Position numbers and translations under genes: made by a program. A stretch of 48,603 nucleotides of DNA from Prosthecobacter sp. Lineage in GTDB: Bacteria; Verrucomicrobiota; Verrucomicrobiia; Verrucomicrobiales; Verrucomicrobiaceae. Shown piece by piece: positions 1 to 8,788 of this stretch (position 1 is the first letter of the stretch; the number at the start of each line of letters is the position of its first letter). The notes under the pieces are model-generated. The model was not told the DNA's origin. It made no database searches and was given only the letters and a program-made list of their open reading frames with translations. The DNA is taken from positions 1 to 48,603 of the forward strand of contig NZ_JAGRPF010000123.1 of assembly GCF_020439865.1 (NCBI RefSeq), written 5' to 3'.

Positions 1-85
1 CAAAACCCCCCTTCTTCCCCCCGCGGCGGCGCGCCCCCCCGCATTTCACCCCCATTCCGCGGGGGGGGGGGGGGGGGCGGGGATT
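1..85. other. Low-complexity contig edge
   Basis: This stretch is dominated by C and G homopolymers, including a run of 17 G at 61-77 and several C6-C7 runs. Base composition changes abruptly to ordinary coding sequence at about position 80. It looks like low-quality or misassembled sequence at a contig end, so the end of the overlapping minus-strand gene should not be trusted here. Confidence 0.6.
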
Positions 86-1930
86 CGCGCTGCTCCCGCC
101 CGGTGAAAGCAGCACGGTGAACCGTGGTGATGCCAATGCACCGACATGCACGGCCAGCTTGCGCGGATGGCGCATCGACGTGTGCTTCACCTGCTGGCGC
201 TCGGGATGTGGCGACGTGGCGAGCGGTTCGGCGGGCATCACCTCGAAGACAGCGCCCGCAGGCGAAAGCAGCGTCGCGGTCAACTGGCGGCCGTTTTGCG
301 TCATCACGGCAATGGCGCCGTCGCATTTCACCTCGGCTCCGGTGTGCATGAACCACCAGGCCTCGACGGGCGCGTCTGTTTCGATCTCGTCTTGCACGAT
401 CACATCGTGACCGGAGAGCATGATGCCGCGCCTGACGGCGGAGGCACGGCAGGCGTAGGCGGCGCTTAGATTCACGATGGCAAACGCCCGGCCCGGTGAT
501 TCATGAAAGCGCTCGATGGAGGCTTTGGCCTTGGTGGCTTGATCGGGGCGCGCATCGGGCGCGATCACCAGCGTGTTGTGACCTTCAGCACGCATGCGGT
601 AGTAGTCCCACCTTTTCGATCCGAAGTAGCCGGGCAGGTTGTAATCATCCGCGCCGAGGTCGAAAGCCCATCGTTCGCCTGCGGCTTCGAGCACAAAGGT
701 GCCGAGATCGAGGTTGCTGTGGTTCACCGCGTTGTTTCCACCCTTGAAGGCCACAAAAGTGGCCTGCGGATCATCCCAGGCGCTGCGCAGCGTGACCACC
801 TCGGAGCTGCGGAAATGTTTGGCGGGCGGTTGCTGCCGGTTCCCCGGCGGCTGCATCAGCCAGCGGCGGCCATAAAGCAGGTCCAGCGCGGTCGGTCGCT
901 CCCCAGCGCGGGCGATGCGAAAGGCGGCGAAGTCAGGGCGCTCGAAGCGGGAGGCGAGCCAGAGCATGTGCTGCCCGCCGCAGCCGCCGTCTCCGGCATC
1001 GGCATAGTTGAAGGTTCGTCCGGTAGGGCCGGTGACGTAGATGGGGAAATCCGCCGCTTTCGAGAAGCCCTCCATCTCCGACAGACCGAAATCCGTGCCC
1101 AGAGCGGAATCGAGAGCAGCGATCATGAGCACATTGTACATCACCGCGTAATCCCAGTAACTGGGTCCCTCTCCCCAGGCACCGTCCGGCGCGAACTCGT
1201 GCATCGGCCGCCGCACGCTGGCGATGGCGGCAGGAAGGATCTCGGCGGCGAGCGCCTGCTCCTCATCAGCGAGAGCCAGCGCACCGAGAGTCATGCCGCC
1301 GTTGCAGACCTGGCTCCAATTGTGATCAGCCGCCGTCCACCCTTTTTGTTTGCGATACAAAGGCAGCGCCTGCTTCAGCCCCAGCTCCACGATGGCCGTG
1401 CGCAGCACCGCGCGACGCTCCGGTGTCCACGTGTCAAAGAGCCAGTCGTAGCCGATGGCAAAAGCGGCGGTCATTTCCGCCGTGTCGAGGAAATGGCTCG
1501 GGTTCCAGTCTTTGAACCGTGCAGCGGCCTCCAGCTCAAGCCAGAGCCGCTCCGAGTGGCGAGTGTCGCCCGCGAGGCGAAAGACAAGCCCCAGGGTGAG
1601 CACACGATCGAGCACGCGACGGCTGGTGGCCAGGAGCCGCTTGCCATCTGGAATCTCGTAACGTGATGGCTCGGCTTTTAGCAGCTCACCGGCTTCTTTT
1701 TTGAGATGACCCAACCACTGGGCCGCCTTTCCTTCCGAAGTCTGTTTTTTGAGCTGCTCGAAATCTGCCGCCGAGGCCAGCAGGCGTGGATGCGCAGGCT
1801 TTAATCGCGCGAGGATGTCCGCAGGCAGCGTGCCTTCCGCACGAGAAAAAGAGACATGCATGACGAGCAAGAGCAGCAAGGCCCATCCCAGAAAAAAGTG
1901 TCTCGTCCTCATCGTGGGCTGTGGTTTCAT
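1..1930 (-). CDS. Heparinase II/III-like protein (3' end cut by window)
   Basis: The frame is open from an ATG at 1930 to the window edge, about 640 codons. An N-terminal hydrophobic signal peptide (FFLGWALLLLLVMHVSFSRA) points to export. The first half is an alpha-helical toroid-like region; the second half carries the family's conserved NHSNLDLGTFVL and EGHNTLVI segments near residues 400-450, typical of heparinase II/III-type polysaccharide lyases acting on uronic-acid glycans. The true substrate cannot be told from sequence. The last ~28 codons fall in the suspicious homopolymer region and encode a proline run that is probably artefactual. It is the distal gene of a minus-strand trio, 39 bp after the BNR gene, which supports a shared role in polysaccharide breakdown. 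Confidence 0.85.
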   Translation of the reverse strand, partial: MKPQPTMRTRHFFLGWALLLLLVMHVSFSRAEGTLPADILARLKPAHPRLLASAADFEQLKKQTSEGKAAQWLGHLKKEAGELLKAEPSRYEIPDGKRLLATSRRVLDRVLTLGLVFRLAGDTRHSERLWLELEAAARFKDWNPSHFLDTAEMTAAFAIGYDWLFDTWTPERRAVLRTAIVELGLKQALPLYRKQKGWTAADHNWSQVCNGGMTLGALALADEEQALAAEILPAAIASVRRPMHEFAPDGAWGEGPSYWDYAVMYNVLMIAALDSALGTDFGLSEMEGFSKAADFPIYVTGPTGRTFNYADAGDGGCGGQHMLWLASRFERPDFAAFRIARAGERPTALDLLYGRRWLMQPPGNRQQPPAKHFRSSEVVTLRSAWDDPQATFVAFKGGNNAVNHSNLDLGTFVLEAAGERWAFDLGADDYNLPGYFGSKRWDYYRMRAEGHNTLVIAPDARPDQATKAKASIERFHESPGRAFAIVNLSAAYACRASAVRRGIMLSGHDVIVQDEIETDAPVEAWWFMHTGAEVKCDGAIAVMTQNGRQLTATLLSPAGAVFEVMPAEPLATSPHPERQQVKHTSMRHPRKLAVHVGALASPRFTVLLSPGGSSANPRPPPPPRGMGVKCGGARRRGGKKGGF

Positions 1931-1969
1931 AGGGCGTCGTGGTGGCGGGTGGTTTCGAGTTTTGGGGTC

Positions 1970-3352
1970 TCACCAGGCTGGTTCCGGTGGTGCGGAGTTT
2001 CCGCTCATCGATTCAGGCAATCGCCACACTTGGCTGCCTTCGCGGTCGGTGAAATAGAGGCGCGACTCGGCGGGTTCGAGCGTGTGACCGTCCGCCCAGA
2101 AGGTGTAAAAGCCGGGGTGGGCGTTCACGGGACGACGTGCGTAGGTGTGGTTGCGGAGGCTGTCGTGGGTGAGCATTTTCGCCTTGCTCCATGTCGCACC
2201 CTCATCGCGGCTGGTCCACATCACCATCTCGCCACCGGCGGTCCACGGCTGCGGGCCGGGATCGGTCGGCGCGACGATCCGCCAGAGACCGTCCGGCTCA
2301 ATGTGGAGGGAGCCGTGGTCGTAGTTGTGATCCGAGGTCGTGAAGGGCCGGCGCACCCACTCCGTGCCGGTCCAGCGCATGGTGAACCAGGTGCGCGGAC
2401 CGTGTTTCGGACCCGACTCGTAGCCCGTGGCGGTCAGAAACAGAACCACGGGCTTGCCTGTATTGTCAAAGTTCAGGTCTTTCAGGTAAACGAGCTGCTT
2501 TTCAGCACGCGAATCGAGCACAAGTGCCGGATTCGCCGACTCGGTGAGCGGAATCTCAAGCACCGCGCCGCCGACTGTGCGCCAGGTGCCGCCAAAGTCG
2601 TCCGTCTCCATGTAATAGATGTTGGACCGTTCATTGAGGCCGACCGGCTTCGGGTGGTAGTCAAACACACTCGCGAGGCGCTGCCCAAGCCGCCAGGTGA
2701 GCTGGTAGTCGCCCATTCCGATGTGGGCCAGACTGCGCGGCTGGCTCCAAGCGCGTCCATCCGCGCTCGTCATCGAAAACAAGCCTCGCCCGGCACTGTA
2801 GCGTGTGTGCAGAAAGAGAAACCCCTTTCCCGGCATCCACCACGGGTGCGTGTAGGAGAAGTTGGTCTCCAGAATCTCCTCAAACTCGTCCACCGACCAC
2901 GGCTTCGTGCTCCTGTGAATCCAGGAAGGCCGCGCCGTACCGTGGGCAGCGGAAAAAACCCACACATGCCCGGCATCGTCGAGCATGAGGGTGGGGTTGT
3001 CGTGCGCATCATCGGTCTTCTTGTTCAGCAAGATCGCCGGGCGCGGCACGGTGCCGGTGGTGTGATCGAGATAGCTGACCATGTGAAGCAGCTCGTTTTT
3101 CTCCCGCGTGCGACCGCCGTAGCAGAAGAAGGTCTTGTTCACCTCCTTCGCATAAATGGCCTGTGGGAGTTGCTGTTGCGGATAAGTCGCGAAGCCGCCG
3201 CTGTATTTGTAGCGGTATTCATCCTTCGAGGGTTGATTCGCATACCAGATGCCCCGGTAGCCATCATCACGCGCAAGCACGGCAGGCGGCTTCTGCGCGG
3301 AGACCACCGGCGCGAGAAGAAGCACCAGAAGCTGGATGGCGAGGCATTTCAT
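1970..3352 (-). CDS. Exported BNR-repeat (BNR_4-like) protein
   Basis: A 460-aa protein starting MKCLAIQLLVLLLAPVVSA, a clear signal peptide. I chose the ATG at 3352 because it gives this signal peptide and clears the upstream gene; the longer frame to 3514 would overlap it. The mature part begins DDGYRGIWYANQPS and has repeated sialidase-like beta-propeller segments (TSADGRAWSQP, TDDFGGTWRTVGG, TSRDEGATWSKA), matching the BNR_4 family, which includes putative glycan-active enzymes and some ulvan-lyase-type proteins. Catalytic residues are not identifiable by eye. It lies between the aldolase-like gene (49 bp upstream) and the heparinase-like gene (39 bp downstream) on the same strand, so an operon for degrading an acidic polysaccharide is plausible (inference). 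Confidence 0.75.
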   Translation of the reverse strand: MKCLAIQLLVLLLAPVVSAQKPPAVLARDDGYRGIWYANQPSKDEYRYKYSGGFATYPQQQLPQAIYAKEVNKTFFCYGGRTREKNELLHMVSYLDHTTGTVPRPAILLNKKTDDAHDNPTLMLDDAGHVWVFSAAHGTARPSWIHRSTKPWSVDEFEEILETNFSYTHPWWMPGKGFLFLHTRYSAGRGLFSMTSADGRAWSQPRSLAHIGMGDYQLTWRLGQRLASVFDYHPKPVGLNERSNIYYMETDDFGGTWRTVGGAVLEIPLTESANPALVLDSRAEKQLVYLKDLNFDNTGKPVVLFLTATGYESGPKHGPRTWFTMRWTGTEWVRRPFTTSDHNYDHGSLHIEPDGLWRIVAPTDPGPQPWTAGGEMVMWTSRDEGATWSKAKMLTHDSLRNHTYARRPVNAHPGFYTFWADGHTLEPAESRLYFTDREGSQVWRLPESMSGNSAPPEPAW

Positions 3353-3401
3353 GGCAGTGATGAGGCATCGTCCAAGGCGAATCCAGCAGGGCTTGCCGGG
3401 A

Positions 3402-4424
3402 TCAAAACGTGTCGTAAAACGTGCCGATGTCCTGCGGCTCTGTTGCGGCGTTGTAGGCGATGGCGGAGCGGGGATGCTGGTTGTGGAGGCCGGTGAGCAT
3501 GTAGGGGAGGTCAAAGCCCCAGCCGAGGTCTTTGCGCAGCGGCTCGATGGTGTCGGCGACGCATTTCAGGATGGGACGCAGCCGGTGGGCGGGGTCACGC
3601 AGCAGGCCAAAGAGCAGCTCCATGGGGCAATTGCCCGCGCCGCGGCCCAGGCCGGCCATGGTGGCATCAATGTAGTTCGCGCCGAGGGAAATGGCCTCAA
3701 TCGTGTTCGCGTAAGCGAGCTGGAGGTTGTTATGCGCGTGGATGCCAACCTCTTTGCCGCCGCTTTTGGCGTGATGAAGGTATTTTTCGACGAGGCGGCG
3801 AGTTTGCAGCGGGTAAAGTGCGCCAAAGCTGTCCACGACATAAATCGCCTGCGCCTCGGAGGGCGCGAGAAGTGCCAGCGCGGCCTCCAGCTCGCTATCT
3901 CCCACGGTGGTGACGGCCATGAGGTTTACGGTGGTCTCGTAGCCCTTATCGCGGGCGTCTTTGAGCATGTCGAGCGCCAGCGGCACTTGATGAACGTAGC
4001 AGGCGACGCGCACGAGGTCGATGAGGCTGTTCTTTTTCGCGGGGATGTCCTCTTGGTAGTCGCATTTGCCCGCGTCAGCCATGATGGAGAGTTTCACACT
4101 CGTGGCGTTGTCGCCGACGATGCGGCGGATGTCCTCCTCGCGGCAGTATTTCCAGCAGCCATGCTCGCCGAGTTTGATGTCCTTGCTCGATGCGCGGTAG
4201 CCGATTTCCATGTAATCAATGCCTGAGGCGATGCAGGCTTCATACACGGCTTTGACGACGTGGTCGTCGAAGTGGTGGTTGTTCATCAACCCGCCATCGC
4301 GGATCGTGCAGTCGAGCACGCGGATTTCAGGACGATGGGAGAGCCAGTCGGTGGAGGTGGGCGTGGCGGACATGGCGCATAGGGTTGTTGGAGATAAAAA
4401 CGCGCGGAGGCCGGGGACGTTCAT
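3402..4424 (-). CDS. DRE-TIM-type aldolase (HMGL/4-hydroxy-2-oxovalerate aldolase-like)
   Basis: A 340-aa cytosolic TIM-barrel protein. It has the N-terminal metal-binding signature VLDCTIRDGG (Asp of the DRE-like motif), the mid-region GIHAHNN (HxH metal ligands) and the C-terminal Gly-rich GLGRGAGNCPMELL, all typical of the HMG-CoA lyase / 4-hydroxy-2-oxovalerate aldolase superfamily. The substrate is not predictable. The ATG at 4424 has AAGGAG 12 bp upstream; an ATG at 4373 (MSATPTS) is an alternative without a visible ribosome site and would remove 17 residues. It heads the minus-strand trio and is separated from napD by 138 bp, so the two operons are divergent. Confidence 0.8.
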   Translation of the reverse strand: MNVPGLRAFLSPTTLCAMSATPTSTDWLSHRPEIRVLDCTIRDGGLMNNHHFDDHVVKAVYEACIASGIDYMEIGYRASSKDIKLGEHGCWKYCREEDIRRIVGDNATSVKLSIMADAGKCDYQEDIPAKKNSLIDLVRVACYVHQVPLALDMLKDARDKGYETTVNLMAVTTVGDSELEAALALLAPSEAQAIYVVDSFGALYPLQTRRLVEKYLHHAKSGGKEVGIHAHNNLQLAYANTIEAISLGANYIDATMAGLGRGAGNCPMELLFGLLRDPAHRLRPILKCVADTIEPLRKDLGWGFDLPYMLTGLHNQHPRSAIAYNAATEPQDIGTFYDTF

Positions 4425-4562
4425 GCCGTTATTGTTCTCCTTGTGAACCCGGTTGCGCAGATGCGGGTCAAAACAAGAAACGGGGACAAGAATGGCAGAA
4501 TTCGTGTCTTGCCGCGAACTGCGCGGCCCATTAAAATTTCATAGCAAAATTCCTCCTCAATC

Positions 4563-4826
4563 ATGCCTCTCACGTCCGGACTTCTCATCAGCCTCGCCCA
4601 TGATGAGCGAGCCTTTGGATTGCGTCAGGCACTCGACGAAAAAGAGGGGGTGACCGCAGGTCTCCCAGAAGGGCGCTGGCTGCCAGCCGCCATCGAGGCC
4701 GAGGATGATGCTCGATTACGCGAGCTGCACGACTGGATCGCGGCGCTGCCGGGTGTCGCTTTTGTTGATGTGGTGCATGTGAACTTTGATGATCCGACGA
4801 CAGCCTCTCCAACATACTCTCCATGA
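4563..4826 (+). CDS. napD: NapD-like nitrate reductase chaperone
   Basis: An 87-aa protein with the NapD pattern: an N-terminal beta strand (SGLLISLA), a middle containing LPEGRWLPAAIEAEDDARLRELHDWIAALPGV and a terminal strand FVDVVHVNFDD. NapD binds the Tat signal of NapA in the cytoplasm during cofactor loading. The assignment rests on this C-terminal pattern plus its position directly before napA, with the 4-base ATGA overlap at 4823-4826. No strong Shine-Dalgarno sequence precedes the ATG. It is the first gene of the eight-gene nap operon. Confidence 0.75.
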   Translation: MPLTSGLLISLAHDERAFGLRQALDEKEGVTAGLPEGRWLPAAIEAEDDARLRELHDWIAALPGVAFVDVVHVNFDDPTTASPTYSP

Positions 4827-7234
4827 TCCAACGCCGTGATTTCAACCGAATGGCCGCTCTGGCGGCTGCTTCCGCCGCCGCACAGGCGCGGGCTCAGAAT
4901 GCGCCGTCTGCTGCTGCGGCCTCCAATGACGGAATCGCCTGGGATAAGGCTCCGTGTCGATTTTGCGGCACGGGTTGTCATGTGCGTGTGGGTGTGAAAA
5001 ATGGCCGTGTGGTCGCCATTGAGGGAGATCAACTCGCGGAGGTCAATAAAGGGCTTCTTTGCGTGAAGGGCTATCATGTCGGCCTGGCGCTGTATGGCAA
5101 AGATCGCCTCACGCAGCCGCTGCTGCGGCGGAATGGCGTGCTGGAGCCGATTTCGTGGGAAGAGGCGATCGAAACGATCTCGCAGAAGATCCTGGCCACG
5201 CCGGATCAGTTTGCGATTTATGGCAGCGGCCAGTGGACGATCCCCGAGGGCTACGCGGCGAACAAATTCATCAAAGGCGGCCTCGGGAGCAATCACATCG
5301 ACCCCAACGCCCGCCTTTGCATGGCCAGCGCGGTCACGGGCTTTCTCAGCGTGTATGGCGTGGACGAGCCCGCAGGCTGCTACGACGACCTCGACAAGTG
5401 CGATGTGCTCATCATGTGGGGCAACAACATGGCGGAGATGCATCCGGTGCTCTTCAGCCGCGTGATTGACCGCCGCACACGCGGGGAAAAGGTGACGCTC
5501 ATTGACATCGGTACGCGCCGCACACGCACCACGGATTTCAGTGATCACTACCTGGAGTTCCGCCCGCACAGCGATCTGGCTATCATGAACGGCATCGCGC
5601 ACCTGCTGATCAAGAAGAACGCCTTCGATCCGAAGTTCGTGGAGAAGTTCTGCAACTTCCGGCAGGCGCCCAAGGACCCGAACGCCACGCCCACCGCGCC
5701 GCTGCTGGGGGATGCGATGAGCTTTGACGACTACAAAGCCGCGCTGGAGCCCTACACGCCGGAGCATGTGGAAAAACTCAGCGGCGTGCCTGCGGAGAAG
5801 ATTCGCGTGCTGGCGGACTTGTTTGCGAACAAAGACCTCCGCATCACCTCGACCTGGTGCATGGGCTTCAACCAGCACTCACGCGGCACCAACGCGAACC
5901 GCCTCTGCCACGGCATCCACCTTCTCAGCGGCCACTTTGGGAGGCCGGGCGATGCGCCGACCTCCCTCACCGGCCAGCCGAGCGCCTGCGGCACTGCGCG
6001 TGAAGTCGGCACGATGTGCCATTTCCTGCCTGGAGGCCGTCTCATTCTCAATCCAGAGCATCGCAAGGAAACCGAGAAGCTGTGGAATGTGCCCGAAGGC
6101 CGAATCAGTCCGAAAATCGGCCACCACACGGTGCTGATGTGGGAGAAGTTCTGCACGCCTGCGGACAAAGGCGGCGATATCCAGACGCTGTGGGTGCAGG
6201 TGACGAATCCCGGCCAGTCGCTGCCGAATCTGCACAAGCTTTTCAAAGCTAAGGCGGGCCAGCCGGACAAGTTCCTCATCGTCTCCGACGTGTATCGCAC
6301 CGCCACCACGGAGCTGGCGGATCTCGTGCTGCCCTCGGCGATGTGGGTGGAGAAAAACGGCATGTATGGCAACAGCGAACGCCGCACGCAGCAGTGGTTT
6401 CGCATGGTGAAGCCGCCAGGCGAGGCACGCGATGACGCGTGGCAGATGATTGCGGTGGCGCGTCGTTTGCACGATCTGGGACACCCCGGTATGAAGGACA
6501 AGAACGGGCGCTTCCTTTTCACCTTCAAGAACGACCAAGGTGAAGAAGTGCCCGTGTGGGAATGGCCGCGCTACTACGACCTGAATGTGGACAAGGTGCT
6601 GTTCGAGGAATACCGCCTGTTCAGCCGCTACAAGCACAAGGACCTCGCTCCCTACGAAGAGTATGTGAAGGCCCGCGGTCTGCGCTGGCCGGTGGTGCAG
6701 CAGCAGGATGGCACCTGGCGGGAGACGAAGTTCCGCTTCAGCGAGTTCGACGATCCTTATGTGAAGAAGGGCGCGGAGATTCAGTTTTACCACTCCGTCA
6801 CGAAGGATGACAAAGCGCTCATCTGGTTCGCGCCTGCTGAAAAAGCCGCCGAGGAGCCGGATGCGGAGTTTCCTTTCTGGCTCTGCACGGGCCGCGTGCT
6901 GGAGCACTGGCACACCGGCAGCATGACGCGGCGTATTCCGCAGCTCCATGCCGCCATGCCGCATTCTTATGTCGAGATGCACCCCGAGGACGCCCGCGAG
7001 CATGGTTTTGCCAATGGCGAAAGCATCGTGGTGAAGACGCGCCGTGGCGAACTCAAGCTGCCCGTGTGGATTGACGGGCGTGGTCATCCGCCGCGTGGCT
7101 CGCTCTTCATTCCGTTCTTCGACGAGCGGCTGATGTGCAATGACATCACGCTGGGCGATGTCGATCCCATCTCCAAAGAGCCCGATTATAAAAAGTGCGC
7201 CGCCACCGTGGCCCGCGCCACCGCCGCTCTTTGA
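4823..7234 (+). CDS. napA: Periplasmic nitrate reductase catalytic subunit
   Basis: An 803-aa molybdopterin enzyme reducing nitrate to nitrite in the periplasm. A Tat signal (QRRDFNRMAALAAASAAA) is followed by the [4Fe-4S] motif CRFCGTGCHV with Cys45, 48, 52 and 80, then Lys82 in GLLCVKGYH, the conserved relay lysine. GKDRLTQP, GSGQWTIPEGYAANKF and DPNARLCMASAV (Mo-ligand Cys166) follow the NapA pattern closely, as does CYDDLDKCDVLIMWGNNMAEMHPVL. The C-terminal molybdopterin-binding domain contains FWLCTGRVLEHWHTGSMTRR. Length fits the family (about 750-830 aa). It overlaps napD by 4 bp and ends 2 bp before the NapB-like gene. Confidence 0.96.
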   Translation: MIQRRDFNRMAALAAASAAAQARAQNAPSAAAASNDGIAWDKAPCRFCGTGCHVRVGVKNGRVVAIEGDQLAEVNKGLLCVKGYHVGLALYGKDRLTQPLLRRNGVLEPISWEEAIETISQKILATPDQFAIYGSGQWTIPEGYAANKFIKGGLGSNHIDPNARLCMASAVTGFLSVYGVDEPAGCYDDLDKCDVLIMWGNNMAEMHPVLFSRVIDRRTRGEKVTLIDIGTRRTRTTDFSDHYLEFRPHSDLAIMNGIAHLLIKKNAFDPKFVEKFCNFRQAPKDPNATPTAPLLGDAMSFDDYKAALEPYTPEHVEKLSGVPAEKIRVLADLFANKDLRITSTWCMGFNQHSRGTNANRLCHGIHLLSGHFGRPGDAPTSLTGQPSACGTAREVGTMCHFLPGGRLILNPEHRKETEKLWNVPEGRISPKIGHHTVLMWEKFCTPADKGGDIQTLWVQVTNPGQSLPNLHKLFKAKAGQPDKFLIVSDVYRTATTELADLVLPSAMWVEKNGMYGNSERRTQQWFRMVKPPGEARDDAWQMIAVARRLHDLGHPGMKDKNGRFLFTFKNDQGEEVPVWEWPRYYDLNVDKVLFEEYRLFSRYKHKDLAPYEEYVKARGLRWPVVQQQDGTWRETKFRFSEFDDPYVKKGAEIQFYHSVTKDDKALIWFAPAEKAAEEPDAEFPFWLCTGRVLEHWHTGSMTRRIPQLHAAMPHSYVEMHPEDAREHGFANGESIVVKTRRGELKLPVWIDGRGHPPRGSLFIPFFDERLMCNDITLGDVDPISKEPDYKKCAATVARATAAL

Positions 7235-7236
7235 TC

Positions 7237-8121
7237 ATGCCTGACGAACCGAAATCGAAGCGCATCGAGTCCGGCCTCATCGTCGGCGGCATCATCGCGC
7301 TTGTCGCCGTGAGCGGCTACTTCGTCGGCCTGCGGCAGACGAACAGCGCCATCGCCATGACCCGCGCCGTCGCCGTGGTGAAGCATGACACGCATCGCGA
7401 TCTCACCGGGGCCACGAACGTGCCCGTGGCCGTGCGCTACATTGATCAGGACTGGTCGAGGGACGGCCCGAACGCGCAGTGGCGGAACTCACTCGTGGAT
7501 TTCCAGCAGCCCGCGGCAGCAGCGCCTGCTGGTGCCGCCCCCGTGCCGATGGAGGTGAAGCTGGCCGCGCTCCAGGCACGCGCCAGCCGCCGCGCCTATG
7601 ATGGAGCACCGCCCACCGTGCCGCATCCCATCATGCAGGACTCCTCGGCGGCCTGCCTGGCCTGTCATGCGCAGGGTTTGCAGGTGAAGGACCGTTTCGC
7701 CTCGAAGATCAGCCATCCGACCTTCGGCGGCAGTTGCACGCAGTGCCATGTGTCCTCGCGTGGAGCTTTCAGCTCAGCGGATGCCGCTGCTTTTGCCGTC
7801 GCGCTCACGGAGAACTCCTTCCAGGGAGCCGAAGCGCCGCCGAATGGCCCGCGTGCCTGGCCCGGAGCGCCGCCCACCGTGCCGCATCGCACACTGATGC
7901 GCAGTGATTGCATGAGCTGTCATGGTCCGAAGGGCCTCTTTGCCCTGCGCACACCGCATCCTGAGCGGCAGAGCTGCACGCAGTGCCATGTGCCCGCCGC
8001 CACGAATGACCAGCGCCAGTTTTTGCCTGCACCGCCGCTGGATGCGGTGAAGAAAACAGACACCGCCGCCGCACCAGCCGCAGTGCCGACACCACCCGCA
8101 AACCCGCCGCCGAAACCATGA
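7237..8121 (+). CDS. napB: NapB-like cytochrome with duplicated dihaem module (tetrahaem)
   Basis: A 294-aa protein with an uncleaved-looking N-terminal membrane anchor (about residues 13-31) and four CxxCH motifs: CLACH 140-144, CTQCH 167-171, CMSCH 225-229 and CTQCH 247-251. Each pair is preceded by APPTVPH (residues 124-130 and 211-217) and contains a His-Pro before the second haem (H160, H241) followed by CTQCHV. This is the NapB signature, but NapB normally has one such module and two haems; here it occurs twice. It likely delivers electrons to NapA. I chose the start 2 bp after the napA stop because it gives the membrane anchor. The Ala/Pro-rich linker and tail suggest flexible tethering. 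It overlaps the next gene by 4 bp. Confidence 0.85.
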   Translation: MPDEPKSKRIESGLIVGGIIALVAVSGYFVGLRQTNSAIAMTRAVAVVKHDTHRDLTGATNVPVAVRYIDQDWSRDGPNAQWRNSLVDFQQPAAAAPAGAAPVPMEVKLAALQARASRRAYDGAPPTVPHPIMQDSSAACLACHAQGLQVKDRFASKISHPTFGGSCTQCHVSSRGAFSSADAAAFAVALTENSFQGAEAPPNGPRAWPGAPPTVPHRTLMRSDCMSCHGPKGLFALRTPHPERQSCTQCHVPAATNDQRQFLPAPPLDAVKKTDTAAAPAAVPTPPANPPPKP

Positions 8122-8465
8122 GCGCATCTGTGTCCAGACGGGGCTTCTTCACCGCCCTCAGCCGGCCTTTTCAAAAGAAGGCGGTTCCGGTGCGTGCTGT
8201 GGAAGTCACCGCATCGGCCACACCTGCGACGCCGCGCACTGCCATCATCCAGGGGCGGTTTTGCATCGCACTTACCTCGTTTTGCTCCGTGTGCGTGGAG
8301 CGCTGCCCCGTGTCGGGTGCGATGACAAAAGATCGCGGTATGCCGATGGTCGTGGCGGATGTCTGCACCGGCTGCGGTGTCTGTCACGACGTCTGTCCAG
8401 CGCCGCGCAATGCCGTGCTCATGCTCCCGCGCCGTCCAACAACCCTCACCCCGCAGCCCGCATGA
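8118..8465 (+). CDS. Small bis-[4Fe-4S] ferredoxin-type protein (NapF/NapG-like)
   Basis: A 115-aa protein with SRRGFFTAL at the N terminus, resembling a Tat or vestigial twin-arginine motif as in NapF/NapG, and two cysteine clusters: Cys49/56/59/63 (FCSVCVERCP) and Cys83/86/89/93 (CTGCGVCHDVCP). These should bind two [4Fe-4S] clusters. NapF proteins usually have about 160 residues and more cysteine motifs, so this is a shortened relative; the role (NapA maturation or electron transfer) is inferred. The gene overlaps both neighbours by 4 bp, indicating translational coupling. Confidence 0.7.
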   Translation: MSASVSRRGFFTALSRPFQKKAVPVRAVEVTASATPATPRTAIIQGRFCIALTSFCSVCVERCPVSGAMTKDRGMPMVVADVCTGCGVCHDVCPAPRNAVLMLPRRPTTLTPQPA

Positions 8466-8788
8466 GCGACACCACCGCCACAACGCCGCTGCCCGAGCTG
8501 CAGCAGGCTCAATTCGACGCCGCCGAGCTGGAGAGGCTGCTGCGCGACATCGGTGCCTGCGCCCAGATCACTGAGATCATCCCGAAATATGCCGCCACCG
8601 GCCATGTGCCGGAAAACGCAGCCGTCACGCTCGATGACGGACGCCGTCTCCTGCTCGATGGCGGAGCACGCGCCGTGCAGTTTCGCTATCGTTTTCAGGA
8701 CGCCGACTGGTGGGACACCGTCATGGCGCTGCCCGGCGGCCAGTTCCGCCTCGTGCGCATCCAGCACCACTTCGATTCCGCCTCATGA
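8462..8788 (+). CDS. Unknown 108-aa protein of the nap operon
   Basis: I do not recognise this family. The start at 8462 overlaps the preceding stop (ATGA) and the gene ends with another ATGA overlap, so it is clearly translated as part of the operon. The protein has no signal peptide, membrane segment or cysteine pair. It begins with an acidic helical region (ELERLLRDIGACAQITEI) and ends in a likely beta-rich part (VQFRYRFQDADWWDTVMALPGGQFRLVRIQ). Cytoplasmic location and size are compatible with a maturation or chaperone role, but that is only inference from context. Confidence 0.75.
   Translation: MSDTTATTPLPELQQAQFDAAELERLLRDIGACAQITEIIPKYAATGHVPENAAVTLDDGRRLLLDGGARAVQFRYRFQDADWWDTVMALPGGQFRLVRIQHHFDSAS

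Noticed and set aside
503..1666. Long plus-strand open frame of 387 codons opposite the heparinase-like gene
   Set aside because: It is antisense to a well-supported family match on the minus strand and its translation has no recognisable features; high-GC sequence produces such frames.
1856..3496. Plus-strand frame of 546 codons over the BNR gene
   Set aside because: Antisense to a protein with a signal peptide and clear BNR repeats; composition is Arg/His/Gly-rich without domains.
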